From the NCBI RefSeq assembly GCF_001877785.1, contig NZ_MINN01000096.1, forward strand, positions 1 through 64,000: a stretch of 64,000 bases of DNA, read 5' to 3'. The DNA is from Rossellomorea aquimaris (GTDB lineage Bacteria; Bacillota; Bacilli; Bacillales; Bacillaceae_B). Below the pieces are notes generated by a model that ran no database searches, was not told the DNA's origin, and saw nothing but the letters and a program-made list of their open reading frames with translations. How positions within the stretch are numbered: position 1 is the stretch's first letter; every line of letters begins with the position of its first letter. The position numbers were made by a program, and so were the translations under genes. Shown piece after piece: positions 44,924 to 56,525 of this stretch.

Positions 44924-45736
44924 TTATGAGTTATTTGTACGCTGATAAATATTCGTGATGATATTCGCTGTTTCTTCCACAGCTTTGTTGGTCACATCAA
45001 TCACGTGACATCCCATTCGCTCGGAAATCTTTTCGAAGTAAGTCAGCTCTTCTTCTATGCGCCTGATATTGGCATAACTCGCCTCATCATTAAGACCCAG
45101 TGATTTAAGCCGTTCCCTCCTGATCGTATTCAGCTTCTGAGGAGAGATCTTCAATCCAAAACACTTCTTAGGTGAAACCTTAAAGAGTTCTTCAGGCGGA
45201 TCCACTTCGGGGACCAGCGGGACGTTCGCCACCTTGAACCGCTTATGCGCAAGATACTGTGAAAGGGGTGTCTTGCTTGTTCTGGATACCCCGACAAGGA
45301 CAATATCCGCTTTAAGGATGCCTCTTGGATCCCTGCCATCATCATATTTCACAGCAAATTCGATCGCTTCCACTTTTTTGAAATAATCATCATCAAGCTT
45401 TCTTACTGTACCAGGTTCGAATAAGGGTTCTTTTTCATAAATCGTCTGGTACGTATCCATCAAGGGACCGATGATATCAAAAGCGTAAAGCTCTTCTTTT
45501 TCTGCCTGCTCTTTTATATAGGCCCTCATGTCAGGCTTTACAAGCGTGTAGACAATCAGCCCCTGATTCAGTTTCGCCAGGGATATGACTTCATCGATAT
45601 TTTCAAAGTCCTCAATATACGGAAAGCGTTTGATGACCGTATTGGAACCATTAAATTGACTAATGGCCGCTTTAGTTACTAATTCAGCAGTCTCTCCCAC
45701 CGAGTCGGAAACAACATAAATAATCGGTTCTTTCAC
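44924..45736 (-). CDS. ppsR: PPDK regulatory protein-type kinase/phosphorylase (YqfL)
   Basis: The DUF299 family enzyme starts [18 protein letters not shown] and has the P-loop-like [18 protein letters not shown]. Family members reversibly phosphorylate pyruvate phosphate dikinase or PEP synthase. In B. subtilis yqfL sits after ccpN, and YqfL modulates CcpN activity in gluconeogenic gene control; the same pairing here (17 bases apart) supports that role. The GTG start at 45736 follows AAGGTGGTGAA. Confidence 0.93.
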   Translation of the reverse strand: MKEPIIYVVSDSVGETAELVTKAAISQFNGSNTVIKRFPYIEDFENIDEVISLAKLNQGLIVYTLVKPDMRAYIKEQAEKEELYAFDIIGPLMDTYQTIYEKEPLFEPGTVRKLDDDYFKKVEAIEFAVKYDDGRDPRGILKADIVLVGVSRTSKTPLSQYLAHKRFKVANVPLVPEVDPPEELFKVSPKKCFGLKISPQKLNTIRRERLKSLGLNDEASYANIRRIEEELTYFEKISERMGCHVIDVTNKAVEETANIITNIYQRTNNS

Positions 45737-45752
45737 GATCGTTCACCACCTT

Positions 45753-46389
45753 CTACTCTTCTTCTGCAAGTGCAACAAATGCTTTTGTAATGTTGGTCTT
45801 CGTGACCCTTCCGGTGACTTCCATGTCCCCGTTTTCAGTTTTCTTCACTACCGGTACGGAATCAATCTGTTTATGGATGAGATCCTTTGCCACAGTAATC
45901 AACAAATCGTCTTTTTCACAAGTCGTGATATTGGGCATCCTCGTCATTATGATATTCACCGGCAGCGTGCTGAGTTCTTGCTTCCCGATACTTGCACGCA
46001 GGAGATCCTTCCTGGATAAAACACCAACAAGGTATGTATTGGCATCCACCACAAATAAAGTACCTACGTCCTCCAGGAACATTGTAACAATGGCATCATA
46101 TACTGATACATTCTCATTCACAACAACGGGAATGGATTGATAGTCTTTAACATAAATTTTATTCAGGTTTTCTGTCAAGAGCTGAGTACCCGTTTTACCC
46201 GTGTAAAAATAACCGACACGCGGCCGGGCATCCAAATAACCCGCCATTGTCAGAATGGCGAGGTCGGGTCTGAGCGTTGCCCTTGTAAGGTTTAACTGGT
46301 CGGCGATCTGTTCACCGGTGATCGGTCCATTGTCTTTAACGATCTGCAAAATTTGTTCTTGCCTTTTATTTAGTTCGATTGTTACTCAC
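45753..46389 (-). CDS. ccpN: Gluconeogenesis repressor CcpN (YqzB), start disturbed by 1-nt shift
   Basis: An N-terminal helix-turn-helix (ITGEQIADQLNLTRATLRPDLAIL) and two CBS domains (IPVVVNENVSVYDAIVTMFLE; VLSRKDLLRASIG) identify CcpN, which represses gapB and pckA on sugars. The conserved N-terminus T-I-E-L-N-K-R-Q-E-Q-I-L-Q-I-V-K is encoded, yet the frame is closed by TGA before any ATG/GTG. The GTG at 46389 would read GTG AGT (A)ACA ATC, i.e. M-S-T-I-E-L as in B. subtilis, if one A near 46382 were absent. As given, the only in-frame start is the TTG at 46349, inside the first helix. Sequencing error, mutation or unusual start are all possible. Confidence 0.85.
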
Positions 46390-46559
46390 CACCTAACGAA
46401 CAAACGATTAATGTCATACTTTATAATAAATATTATATACTATTTACGGAAAATGAAAAGAGTATATTGTCTTCTCTTGGTGACAACACTATGCATATTA
46501 TCAAAGAGTATCTTTTTTTAATAAAAACATCAAATGTTTTATCTTTGCAGCGGTCGGAG

Positions 46560-46588
46560 TTGTTATTTCAGCGCCATCATGATAAAAT
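46560..46588 (+). promoter_or_regulatory. SigA promoter of glyS
   Basis: TTGTTA (46560-46565), exactly 17 bp, then TAAAAT (46583-46588), placing the start about 46595, just before the T-box leader. Confidence 0.7.
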
Positions 46589-46599
46589 ATCTTCATCTT

Positions 46600-46803
46600 A
46601 CAACCATATAGAAGCTGAGACGGATACATAAGTACTTGCAGACTATAGCGACCGGGGATGGTGAAAGCCCGGAAAGCAGGGAAACGGCAGTCCTGAGCTG
46701 ATTTAATCTAAAGTGGATATACGGAAACACCGTATATCAACTAGGGTGGAACCGCGAGTTACAAGCTCGTCCCTAGGCTTAGCCTAGCGACGAGCTTTTT
46801 TTA
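46600..46803 (+). promoter_or_regulatory. T-box riboswitch, glycine specifier, leader of glyS
   Basis: The leader has a stem I region with GGGATGGTGAAAGCCCGG (about 46655-46672), a GGC glycine codon in the GAAACGGCAG segment (46686-46688), and the T-box AGGGTGGAACCGCG at 46743-46756. A terminator stem AAGCTCGTC / GACGAGCTT (46763-46797) with seven T's follows. Uncharged tRNA-Gly binding should favour the antiterminator and raise glyS expression. The 46390-46560 stretch upstream shows nothing else I can support. Confidence 0.92.
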
Positions 46804-46850
46804 TTTGGCTCAATAATTTTTTTCACGAATGACAAAAAGGAGTGACTTAT

Positions 46851-48224
46851 ATGTCAATGGAACAAGTAGTAAATTTAGCAAAACACCGCGGATTTGTATT
46901 CCCGGGCTCCGAGATCTACGGCGGCCTCGCAAACACTTGGGATTACGGTCCACTAGGCGTGGAACTTAAAAACAACATCAAAAAAGCATGGTGGAAGAAA
47001 TTCGTCCAGGAATCCCCTTACAATGTAGGACTTGACGCCAGCATCCTGATGAACCCGCAAACATGGGTCGCTTCCGGACACGTTGGAAACTTCAATGACC
47101 CGATGATCGACTGTAAAGAATGCAAGACACGTCACCGCGCAGATAAAATCATTGAAAATGCGCTTGAAGAGAAAGGCATCGAAATGATCGTCGACGGCCT
47201 TCCATTCGATAAAATGGAAGAGATCATCAAAGAACATGATATTAAGTGTCCTGATTGCGGAAGTGACAATTTCACGGAAATCCGTCAATTCGATTTAATG
47301 TTCAAGACACACCAGGGTGTAACAGAGTCGTCTACAAATGAAATTTACCTGCGCCCGGAAACAGCTCAGGGTATCTTTGTAAACTTCAAAAATGTCCAGC
47401 GCTCAATGCGTAAAAAGATGCCATTCGGTATTGCGCAAGTAGGGAAAAGCTTCAGGAATGAAATCACTCCAGGTAACTTCACTTTCAGAACACGTGAATT
47501 CGAACAAATGGAACTTGAATTCTTCTGCAAGCCTGGCGAAGACTTGGAATGGTTCTCTTACTGGCGTGAATTCTGTAAAAACTGGCTTCTCAACCTGGGA
47601 ATGAATGAAGAGAACATGCGCCTGCGCGATCATGATAAAGAAGAGCTTTCCCACTACAGTAATGCGACGACGGATATCGAATACAAATTCCCATTCGGAT
47701 GGGGAGAACTTTGGGGAGTTGCCGACAGAACGGACTTCGACCTTAAACGTCATATGGAACATTCCAATGAAGATTTTCATTATATGGATCCACAGACGAA
47801 CGAAAAATATGTTCCATACTGCATCGAACCATCCCTTGGTGCTGACCGTGTGACACTTGCGTTCCTATGTGATGCATATGAAGAAGAGGAATTAGAAAAC
47901 GATTCAAGAACAGTCCTTCGATTCCACCCGGCGCTCGCCCCGTTCAAAGCGGCGGTACTGCCTTTATCGAAGAAGCTTTCCGACGAAGCATTCAAAGTGT
48001 ATGAAGAGTTGTCAAAAGACCTGATGATCGATTTCGATGAAACGGCATCCATCGGTAAACGCTACCGCCGCCAGGATGAAATCGGTACACCATTCTGCAT
48101 CACATTCGATTTTGACTCTGTGGAAGACGGTCAGGTCACAGTGCGTGACCGTGACACGATGGATCAGGTAAGAATGCCGATCAGTGAAGTGAAATCCTTC
48201 CTGATGGAGAAAATCCAGTTCTGA
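46851..48224 (+). CDS. glyS: Glycyl-tRNA synthetase, single-chain dimeric type
   Basis: The 457-residue class II enzyme starts [20 protein letters not shown] and has the two zinc pairs CKECKTRHR and CPDCGSDNF, motif 2 [19 protein letters not shown], and motif 3 [10 protein letters not shown]. It is the alpha-2 type, whereas B. subtilis uses the alpha-2-beta-2 GlyQ-GlyS at this locus. The ATG at 46851 follows AAAAAGGAG by 8 bases. It is transcribed against its neighbours from its own T-box promoter. Confidence 0.96.
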   Translation: MSMEQVVNLAKHRGFVFPGSEIYGGLANTWDYGPLGVELKNNIKKAWWKKFVQESPYNVGLDASILMNPQTWVASGHVGNFNDPMIDCKECKTRHRADKIIENALEEKGIEMIVDGLPFDKMEEIIKEHDIKCPDCGSDNFTEIRQFDLMFKTHQGVTESSTNEIYLRPETAQGIFVNFKNVQRSMRKKMPFGIAQVGKSFRNEITPGNFTFRTREFEQMELEFFCKPGEDLEWFSYWREFCKNWLLNLGMNEENMRLRDHDKEELSHYSNATTDIEYKFPFGWGELWGVADRTDFDLKRHMEHSNEDFHYMDPQTNEKYVPYCIEPSLGADRVTLAFLCDAYEEEELENDSRTVLRFHPALAPFKAAVLPLSKKLSDEAFKVYEELSKDLMIDFDETASIGKRYRRQDEIGTPFCITFDFDSVEDGQVTVRDRDTMDQVRMPISEVKSFLMEKIQF

Positions 48225-48234
48225 TTTGGTGTGA

Positions 48235-48269
48235 AGCGTCCAAAAGGGTATCCTTTTGGGCGCTTTTTT
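48235..48269 (+). terminator. Terminator of glyS
   Basis: GCGTCCAAAAGG (48236-48247) pairs with CCTTTTGGGCGC (48252-48263), followed by TTTTTTG. Confidence 0.9.
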
Positions 48270-48350
48270 GTTTGTTATATATACTTTTGACAGAAATGGA
48301 CGTAAAAATGTAAAGGCATCAACAATACTGCTCTGGGTATTAGCGGTGAT

Positions 48351-48440
48351 TTATGAGCGAAATAATGTTTTTATGAGCGAAATTCCAGATATATGAGCGA
48401 TATCTTCATTTTATGGGCGAAATCCAGAATTTATGAGCGA
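48351..48440. repeat. Five-copy array with exact 20-bp period
   Basis: The core TTATGAGCGA (one copy ATATGAGCGA, one TTATGGGCGA) recurs at 48351, 48371, 48391, 48411 and 48431, each followed by ten variable, AT-rich bases. No protein or hairpin explains it. It lies in the 354-base gap between the convergent glyS and recO genes. Confidence 0.85.
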
Positions 48441-48523
48441 ACTACCGATTTTTCGACAAACTCCTCCCCCCAATACCCCCTCCCCATAAAAAGACCTCTC
48501 GCAAAAATAAAGTTCTCCAATAA

Positions 48524-48558
48524 TAAAAAAACCGGCCCTCATAAGAGAGCCGGAAAAA
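48524..48558 (-). terminator. Terminator of recO
   Basis: On the minus strand CCGGCTCTC pairs with GAGGGCCGG around a TTAT loop, then runs into seven U's (A run at 48524-48530). Confidence 0.8.
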
Positions 48559-48578
48559 ATCACAATATGCTTTAAAAA

Positions 48579-49340
48579 CTAGAATAAGTCCTTAAGGTTA
48601 TCCATTTGATCAAGGAATCTCCTGGATTTCAATGTCAGCCCTGAATTCTCATCGTAATAAGTCCTGATAACCCGCTTGAGCTGAGCTTTTGTTTCATCTT
48701 TAACGGAGATATTCCCCAGCCGGGTTATATCGAAATAATAAAACAGCCTCAGTAATTTTACGGTACTCTGCGATAATGGCAGATGGTATGGATCCTTCTC
48801 GCTGCATCGATGGCAGATAAATCCGTTTTCCTTGAATGAGAAACCGAATGTACCCTCGGTCTCCCCGCAGACTGAACAACCGTCCAAGTGAGGATGCAAT
48901 CCAAGAACAGGGAGCATCTTCATTTCAAAAATATACATCAATATTTCCGGGTCGTAATCTTCGTTCAGGTACTGAAGCACCTTATATAACAATTCAAACA
49001 GAAATGGGTTGGGCTTTCTGTCTTCTGTACTTTTATCGAGGAGGTCCACGATATAAGCGGCATATGCGGTCTTGAATAAATCCTCTCTCACATGCCTCAG
49101 TGATTCCGCAATTTCACCCTGTTGAAGAGTCCCTAAACCACTGCCTTTAATGAATAAAAAATATCCATATGTAAACAATTGGGAAACTGCGGAAAGACGG
49201 CTGTTGGACTTTTTTGCCCCGCGTGCCATCAATCCGATTTTCCCGAATTCCCTGGTGTATATGGTAACGATCTTGTTAGACTCACCATAATGGTTCGTTC
49301 TGATTACAATTCCTTCACACTTCTGCAGAATGTTGGCCAC
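48579..49340 (-). CDS. recO: DNA repair protein RecO
   Basis: The N-terminal OB fold starts [21 protein letters not shown] and the C-terminal part has the CxxC zinc site ([17 protein letters not shown]). RecO loads RecA onto SSB-coated DNA. The annotated GTG at 49340 overlaps the GGGAGGTGG site; homology to B. subtilis RecO starts three codons later, where the codon is ATT then CTG, so initiation at GTG (with CGAGG upstream) is assumed but open. Confidence 0.93.
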   Translation of the reverse strand: MANILQKCEGIVIRTNHYGESNKIVTIYTREFGKIGLMARGAKKSNSRLSAVSQLFTYGYFLFIKGSGLGTLQQGEIAESLRHVREDLFKTAYAAYIVDLLDKSTEDRKPNPFLFELLYKVLQYLNEDYDPEILMYIFEMKMLPVLGLHPHLDGCSVCGETEGTFGFSFKENGFICHRCSEKDPYHLPLSQSTVKLLRLFYYFDITRLGNISVKDETKAQLKRVIRTYYDENSGLTLKSRRFLDQMDNLKDLF

Positions 49341-49371
49341 CTCCCTTAATTCCTCGGGTGACAGCGGCCTA

Positions 49372-49515
49372 TTACGTCAGGGGAAAGTCGACCTCCGATA
49401 CCTCTTCTTCCAGCTGATATGGTTGGTCCACTCTTTCTTTTTCAAGCTCCTTAAAAAGTAAATATGTGTCGATATTGCCTGTTTGCGAAAACACTTTCCA
49501 AGTTAAGTCTAACAT
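49372..49515 (-). CDS. yqzL: YqzL small protein
   Basis: A 47-residue acidic protein begins [20 protein letters not shown] and continues FKELEKE, matching YqzL of B. subtilis in sequence as I recall it and in place between era and recO. The ATG at 49515 follows a weak AAGGTGGG. Too short for common ORF cut-offs. Function unknown. Confidence 0.88.
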   Translation of the reverse strand: MLDLTWKVFSQTGNIDTYLLFKELEKERVDQPYQLEEEVSEVDFPLT

Positions 49516-49645
49516 CAAAAACCCACCTTTCTGGATTTAAACTAGCAAGACTTCAAAGCTTTCTTGTGATTAGATTTAGCATCTTTTTAGCAAAGCATGT
49601 GAACTAAATATTGTTAATTCTGTTCGCTTGACATTTTTAGATTAA

Positions 49646-50993
<1,348 letters not shown>

Positions 50994-51128
50994 TTACTAT
51001 ATTTTTCATAAAAGAAAATGGGCTGTTATCATTTTGTAATAAAATAGTTAGATAATTCAAACTATTTAAGGGCATTCTGTTTATGCGCGCTTAATTTATT
51101 CTATACAACAATAAGAGCGTTTTCAAAT

Positions 51129-51176
51129 TAAAAAGAGGCCTGCAGGAAGAAATCTTCTCCGTGCAGCCTCTTTTCT
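51129..51176 (-). terminator. Terminator of the pgpH-ybeY-dgkA operon
   Basis: AAAAGAGGC and GCCTCTTTT flank an interrupted inner stem (TGCA, GAAGA/TCTTC) between 51131 and 51174, followed by U's on the minus strand. Confidence 0.7.
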
Positions 51177-51193
51177 TTCGATAAACATGATTT

Positions 51194-51574
51194 TTATAAA
51201 ATTTTCGGTATGAAAATGAGGCATCCGATGATGAAGGCGCCGATTGCGTACACGAGGACAGCGCCAGCTGCTGCGTCTTTGGAAATTTTGGCAAGCGGAT
51301 GGTACTCGGGTGTGACGAGATCGACCGCTTTTTCAATCGCGGTGTTCATCGTTTCAAGGGCCATCATTCCGGAAATGAGTAAAATAACGATGATCCACTC
51401 GAATAGTGAGATGGATAGCATCACCCCAAGGGCAATAACAGCGGCTGCGGCTCCCGTATGAATTCTGAAGTTCTGTTCTGATGACCATACAAATCTGATT
51501 CCCTGCCAGGCATGAGCAAATGATTTCCGGAGACGTTTAAGCCCGGATTTACTCCCTTTTGAGACCGTAGTCAT
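51194..51574 (-). CDS. dgkA: Undecaprenol/diacylglycerol kinase DgkA
   Basis: Three membrane segments and the family motif [16 protein letters not shown] (Glu, Asn and Glu of the active site) identify DgkA; the N-terminal [18 protein letters not shown] is the amphipathic part. Gram-positive members phosphorylate undecaprenol. It overlaps ybeY by 26 bases. Confidence 0.94.
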   Translation of the reverse strand: MTTVSKGSKSGLKRLRKSFAHAWQGIRFVWSSEQNFRIHTGAAAAVIALGVMLSISLFEWIIVILLISGMMALETMNTAIEKAVDLVTPEYHPLAKISKDAAAGAVLVYAIGAFIIGCLIFIPKIL

Positions 51575-52022
51575 CGAGGATGTCCTTTTGTCTTTGGAAC
51601 ATTACTTTTTCATCCCGCTCTTCCATATGATCATAACCCAATAAATGCAGGAAACCATGCAGGGCCAAAAACCCCAGTTCACGGGAAAAGGAATGATTGT
51701 ATTCTTCCGCCTGCTCTTTGGCACGTTCTACAGATATAATGATATCACCAAGGACCCTCGGCATATCCGCTCCGACTATTTCAATTTCATCTTCACCCAT
51801 TTCTTCAAGGGCAAATGAAATGACATCGGTGGGCTGATCTTTATCACGGTATTCGCGATTGATCTCGCGGATTCGTTCATTCGATACGAAGGTAACAGAA
51901 ACCTCACTGCCTTCCTCCACTTCCTCTTCGCCGGCTGCAAAATCCAGTATGCCTTTAATCATTTCGTTCTCTTTATCGGATAATTGTCCGGTCTCATCTA
52001 CAAAGTCGATGGATAATGTCAT
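51549..52022 (-). CDS. ybeY: Endoribonuclease YbeY (YqfG)
   Basis: The zinc motif H-x3-H-x5-H is [11 protein letters not shown] at residues about 123-133. YbeY works in 16S rRNA 3' end maturation and ribosome quality control. The ATG follows AAGGAGAAG two bases after the pgpH stop. Confidence 0.95.
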   Translation of the reverse strand: MTLSIDFVDETGQLSDKENEMIKGILDFAAGEEEVEEGSEVSVTFVSNERIREINREYRDKDQPTDVISFALEEMGEDEIEIVGADMPRVLGDIIISVERAKEQAEEYNHSFSRELGFLALHGFLHLLGYDHMEERDEKVMFQRQKDILDDYGLKRE

Positions 52023-52024
52023 TC

Positions 52025-54184
52025 TTATTCTTCTCCTTTTTCTTTAAGTTCAGGGTATTCAATCCTCGGATGGTAAATGCCATTCAACGTCTCGCAAAGA
52101 GATTTCTTTACTTTTTCAAGCTCTTTTAACGAAATATCACATTCATTGAATTGGCCGTCATTCAAGCGGTCTTTTACAATCGCTGCCACAAGGTTCCTGA
52201 TTTCTTCCTGGGTCGGGGATGTCTTTGAACGGACTGCGGCCTCCACACTGTCGGCAATATTGATGATTGCAGTCTCTTTTGTCTGAGGCTTCGGACCAGG
52301 GTATCTGTATTCTTCTTCACTTACATCTTTCCCCTGTTCTTTCGCCTTATAATAAAAATATTTCAGAAGGGTGGTTCCGTGATGCTGTTCTGCTATATCG
52401 ATGATTTCTTTCGGAAGCTTGTATTTCCGCAGCATCTCCGCACCGTCTGTGGCATGATCGATGATTATTGTCCTGCTTGTTTCGGGAGTCAACCGATCAT
52501 GAGGGTTCTCTATATTCATCTGATTTTCTATAAAAAAATGAGGACGCTTGGATTTTCCAACGTCATGATAATAACAGCCGACCCTTGCGAGAAGTCCATT
52601 TGCTCCAATGGCTTCACAGGCTGATTCAGCCAGATTGGCAACCATTACACTATGATGATAGGTACCCGGTGCTTCTGTCAACAGCTTCTTTAATAAAGGC
52701 TGGTTCGGACTTGAAAGCTCCACCAGCCGCATGGAAGACAGAATCCCGAATCCTGTTTCAAAAAACGGAAGAAATCCAATGGTCAGGATAGAGGAACCGA
52801 TCCCGGATACCAATGCAAATACAAGATAATAAACGTATTCCGTACTTGTATAAGACACATCGCTCAAAAGGACCAGGAATGCAATGATCAACATATTCAC
52901 AAACGCAACATAAATACCTGCGCGCAGGACATTGGTGCGCTGATTGCGGCTGATGAGGGTCATGATTCCTGCAACACCGCTGAACAGCGTATAAATCGCC
53001 ACCTGGATATCAATGGATCCTGAGAATTCCTCATTGAAAACAATACTTGCACATGCAGCAATGATAAATACCATCATCATGGCAATCCGCTCATTGAGAA
53101 GGATGCGGAGAATCATACCCGTGAACGCAGCCGGGAACAAGAATGCAATATCATTAATTTCAAGCTGCTTCAACAATCCGGTAATCTTCATGGTGAGCAG
53201 GGATATGACAAACACGATACTTGTTAATATTAAGTAGTTCTGTTTCTGCTCTTCCTTTACTTCGAGTGTGTAAAAGAAATAATATAATGAACTGATGATC
53301 ACGACAATAAATAGAATGAGACCGATGATCGGCTTCAAAGAGTAATCCTCTTCCACCATGCCAAAATCATTCAATGTATCATAGATGGCCGGGGTGACCA
53401 GGACACCCTCTTCCACGATGACTTCACCATCGATGACTTTCACTGGCTGGACTTCTTTTACCGCCTGTTTTTTCAGCTGCTCTGTTTTTTCCTCATCGTA
53501 ATATTCGGTCGGTTCGATTGCAACATTCCCGAGAGCAACAGCGGCATCGGATAATTTGCCGGAAAACGTGAAATTCTTTATCCGCTGTTCTAAATTGACT
53601 CTTGCCTCTTTCAATTCTTCTTCCTTCACTTTATCCTGCATGATGACCTGCAGCTGTGTCGTAACGATGGATTCCACTCTTTCCAACTCTGTTTCAGACG
53701 CAGACAACAGAGCCTCCAATAACTCATCGGTCAATGATTTTGTCACAAGATTATCATTGCGGTCCGGCAGACGTTTCTTCAGCTCTTCAATCTGTTTGTC
53801 GATTTGGGAGTTTTTCGGGTTGGCCGCTTCTTCCTCCGGGGAGATTTCTTTGAACTCTCCTTTTACATCAAGCACACTGTCGATCAATGAACTGACAAGC
53901 GTGACTGCATTATCCACGGCACCCTCTTTCGAGCTGTATACTTTTTCGATCTGTGCAGCAGCGTCCTCTTTTTTCTTTTCTGTGGCTTCTTTATCTTCAA
54001 GTGTCTTAGGCGCCCTGATGGTGGACGGAGCTTCCTCGTACAGACTGATATCGAGCGGCTTGGGCTTTACGTTGCCGTATAGGATGCCAAAAACGATGAA
54101 ACCGAGCAGAATGAACATTAAATTAGTGAATAAGCGGTAACTCAGAAACTTTCTTATTTTATGTAATAATGGGTGCGTCTGCAT
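52025..54184 (-). CDS. pgpH: 7TM-HD cyclic-di-AMP phosphodiesterase PgpH (YqfF)
   Basis: An N-terminal membrane helix, a large extracytoplasmic region (about residues 45-275), seven membrane helices (about 280-480), and a cytosolic HD domain ([25 protein letters not shown]) define the family. It hydrolyses c-di-AMP. The 719-residue length fits. Operon with ybeY and dgkA; the ATG follows AGGGGGTAC. Confidence 0.95.
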   Translation of the reverse strand: MQTHPLLHKIRKFLSYRLFTNLMFILLGFIVFGILYGNVKPKPLDISLYEEAPSTIRAPKTLEDKEATEKKKEDAAAQIEKVYSSKEGAVDNAVTLVSSLIDSVLDVKGEFKEISPEEEAANPKNSQIDKQIEELKKRLPDRNDNLVTKSLTDELLEALLSASETELERVESIVTTQLQVIMQDKVKEEELKEARVNLEQRIKNFTFSGKLSDAAVALGNVAIEPTEYYDEEKTEQLKKQAVKEVQPVKVIDGEVIVEEGVLVTPAIYDTLNDFGMVEEDYSLKPIIGLILFIVVIISSLYYFFYTLEVKEEQKQNYLILTSIVFVISLLTMKITGLLKQLEINDIAFLFPAAFTGMILRILLNERIAMMMVFIIAACASIVFNEEFSGSIDIQVAIYTLFSGVAGIMTLISRNQRTNVLRAGIYVAFVNMLIIAFLVLLSDVSYTSTEYVYYLVFALVSGIGSSILTIGFLPFFETGFGILSSMRLVELSSPNQPLLKKLLTEAPGTYHHSVMVANLAESACEAIGANGLLARVGCYYHDVGKSKRPHFFIENQMNIENPHDRLTPETSRTIIIDHATDGAEMLRKYKLPKEIIDIAEQHHGTTLLKYFYYKAKEQGKDVSEEEYRYPGPKPQTKETAIINIADSVEAAVRSKTSPTQEEIRNLVAAIVKDRLNDGQFNECDISLKELEKVKKSLCETLNGIYHPRIEYPELKEKGEE

Positions 54185-54313
54185 AATGTACCCCCTGTAA
54201 TCTAACGGATCAGGTTTGATCGTACGATGTAAAGCATTCTTCCAATATGTAAAATCATAACAGTTTTTAACTTATTTATCTATTCTAATCACGGAAAAGC
54301 TTGCTGCGGGTGA

Positions 54314-54353
54314 TAAAAAAAATTGACCGCCCTTTATCCGGGTGCGGCCAATC
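54314..54353 (-). terminator. Terminator of phoH
   Basis: On the minus strand ATTGGCCGC pairs with GCGGTCAAT (54322-54352) and is followed by eight U's. Confidence 0.85.
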
Positions 54354-54366
54354 TTCAGGGTAACTC

Positions 54367-55323
54367 TTATTCATTTTTTTCGAAGGCGTCGATGATTTTG
54401 GCGACCAGTGGATGCCTCACAACGTCTGCCTGTTCGAGGTAGATGAAGGAGACACCTTTTACATCTTTTAAGATTCTTTCAGAAGACACAAGACCGGATT
54501 GGACGCCCCTCGGCAGATCCACCTGTGAGCGGTCTCCGGTGATGATCATTTTCGAATCGAATCCAAGCCTGGTCAAGAACATCTTCATTTGTGCCTGAGT
54601 CGTGTTCTGGGCTTCATCCAGGATGACAAATGCATCGTCAAGGGTCCGTCCCCTCATATACGCAAGCGGAGCGATTTCAATCGTCCCTCTTTCGATGAGT
54701 CGTGCGGTATGCTCTGCACCCAATACGTCATTCAAGGCATCATAAAGCGGCCGCAGATACGGGTCTACCTTTTCCTTCAAGTCCCCGGGAAGGAAGCCCA
54801 GGCTTTCACCTGCTTCAACTGCGGGCCTTGTGAGGATTATTTTCTTTACCTGTCCGGTTTTCAGTGCATGGACAGCCATCACGACGGCCAGATACGTTTT
54901 CCCGGTACCCGCCGGTCCGATGCCGAAGACCATATCATGTTTCCGGATGGCATGTATATATTGTCTTTGGCCAAGGGTTTTCACTCGGATCGATTTCCCT
55001 TTGGCATTCTTCGTTATTTCTTCATTATACAAGTCAATGAAATATTCCAATGTGCCGTTCTTGCCCATTTGTACGGCATGGAGTACATCCCTCTGGCTGA
55101 TATTGATGCCTTTCTTGATGACACTCACTAAAACGTCACAAATCTCAAGGGCCAGCCCTGCTTGATCTTCTTTCCCTGAAACTAGCAACTCTTCGCCTCT
55201 TGTTACAATTGAAACGCCTAACTCTTGTTCGATTATTTTAAGGTGAGAATCTGAAACCCCAAATAAAGCGACTGCTTCGTTTGGATTTTCCAGCTGTAAT
55301 TTCATTAAGATATCATCTGACAT
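54367..55323 (-). CDS. phoH: PhoH family ATPase
   Basis: An N-terminal KH-like region precedes the ATPase with Walker A FGIGPAGTGKTYLAV and Walker B FVILDEAQNTT, plus ITGDRSQVDLP. PhoH-like proteins are RNA-related ATPases. The ATG follows AAGGAGACTA; the gene comes 3 bases after yqfD. Confidence 0.95.
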   Translation of the reverse strand: MSDDILMKLQLENPNEAVALFGVSDSHLKIIEQELGVSIVTRGEELLVSGKEDQAGLALEICDVLVSVIKKGINISQRDVLHAVQMGKNGTLEYFIDLYNEEITKNAKGKSIRVKTLGQRQYIHAIRKHDMVFGIGPAGTGKTYLAVVMAVHALKTGQVKKIILTRPAVEAGESLGFLPGDLKEKVDPYLRPLYDALNDVLGAEHTARLIERGTIEIAPLAYMRGRTLDDAFVILDEAQNTTQAQMKMFLTRLGFDSKMIITGDRSQVDLPRGVQSGLVSSERILKDVKGVSFIYLEQADVVRHPLVAKIIDAFEKNE

Positions 55324-55326
55324 TCA

Positions 55327-56514
55327 TTAGTCTCCTTGGATAATTGGTTGTCCTTCAGCAATATTTTCTACTACTTTAAAGTGAAGATTTACCTTAACTT
55401 TACCATTCTCCACCTTTTCTTGCAAAATTTTTTCACCGATTATTTCTGCTTCATCAGGCAAGTTCGATTCCAGGTTGTTTCTGGCAAGCTCTTTCGCTTC
55501 CTGGACGGCCTGTTCCTTTGTATAGGATCTTTCGACTTGTTCCTTTTCTTTCATACTCTGATCGATGTAGGAAATCGGCATCTCCCATTTCAGGAATTTA
55601 ACCGGCTTTTCCATCTCTTCAGTCACTGACTCTTTAAACTCAGGGTTCCCAAAACCCCATATCGGGATTCTTAATGAACCGATTTCGATATAATGCTTTC
55701 TTTTCTCATTCCCGCTGAACACAACGAAATCTGTTTTCATGGGAAGCTCTACCGACGTTTTATACCAGGTTTCCCCCATTATCTTCGCTTTTGCAGGGAC
55801 TCCCTTAGGTTTTTTTTCATTCCCGATCACCCCTGAAACGAGGAGTTGTCCCTTTTGAACATAATCATTCACTTTGACCTGAGGGTCCCCTTCTTCCACG
55901 AACATATCGACGATAATCGCTTTCTTCTTTGAGACTATATGCTGAAGTCCGGTGGATTCCAACTGTTCCGGGGCATTCTTTTCAACGACCTGGAAGTGAA
56001 AGGTTGTCCCCCTTAATTCGACACCGACCCAGGTTATATTATCCATCCTTGATGACAGTTCCCGCTGTATATTCTCAACATCCGGGATTGAGAATTGCAG
56101 TTTCCCGGTCTTGACTCCCATCGCTGTCAGTTCTTTTCGGATATTATGCTCGGTTTCTGGCGCAGCCCCCTTGATCTGGATACCCCAAACCATGTTTGAC
56201 AACAGCATGACAATGACGAGGAATGATAAGCCGCCAAGGATAAAACCTGAATTTTTGAACGCCCGTTTCAGGAGGAACGGCCCTCCCTGCCCCCTGAGGA
56301 ATGTCACTTTGCATCCTGATGACCTTACCGCTCTCCTGAAGTTATGTACATCCTCTAAGGATAGATAAAACGTAACGGTGTCCGTTCCTGCCCTCTTCAC
56401 ATTCCAGATGGATATATCCGAACGCAGCAGCTGGTTGATCACACTCTCGATCAGCCTGCCCTCCATTTTCACGAATACATTCCCCTTTAATGAGGTAATC
56501 CAATGGTTCTTCAA
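55327..56514 (-). CDS. yqfD: Sporulation protein YqfD
   Basis: A cytosolic N-terminus (about residues 1-85), one membrane segment (about 90-110), and an external C-terminal half match YqfD. It is a sporulation-specific protein of the mother cell in B. subtilis. It follows yqfC by 11 bases and precedes phoH; the start follows TAGGAGGGACG. Confidence 0.92.
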   Translation of the reverse strand: MKNHWITSLKGNVFVKMEGRLIESVINQLLRSDISIWNVKRAGTDTVTFYLSLEDVHNFRRAVRSSGCKVTFLRGQGGPFLLKRAFKNSGFILGGLSFLVIVMLLSNMVWGIQIKGAAPETEHNIRKELTAMGVKTGKLQFSIPDVENIQRELSSRMDNITWVGVELRGTTFHFQVVEKNAPEQLESTGLQHIVSKKKAIIVDMFVEEGDPQVKVNDYVQKGQLLVSGVIGNEKKPKGVPAKAKIMGETWYKTSVELPMKTDFVVFSGNEKRKHYIEIGSLRIPIWGFGNPEFKESVTEEMEKPVKFLKWEMPISYIDQSMKEKEQVERSYTKEQAVQEAKELARNNLESNLPDEAEIIGEKILQEKVENGKVKVNLHFKVVENIAEGQPIIQGD

Positions 56515-56525
56515 ATTCGTCCCTC

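Noticed and set aside
48351-48440. CRISPR array
   Set aside because: The repeat core is only about 10 bp with 10-bp spacers and no cas genes are in the window; period and sizes do not fit CRISPR.
49515-49645. Riboswitch or tRNA in the yqzL-era gap
   Set aside because: No conserved core or cloverleaf can be built; sequence is AT-rich without strong stems.
51091-51336. 81-codon frame downstream of dgkA
   Set aside because: It spans the dgkA terminator and lies in another frame of dgkA; no site for initiation.
53556-54140. 194-codon + strand serine-rich frame
   Set aside because: Antisense to the charged extracytoplasmic region of pgpH; serine richness mirrors GAA/GAG-rich codons.
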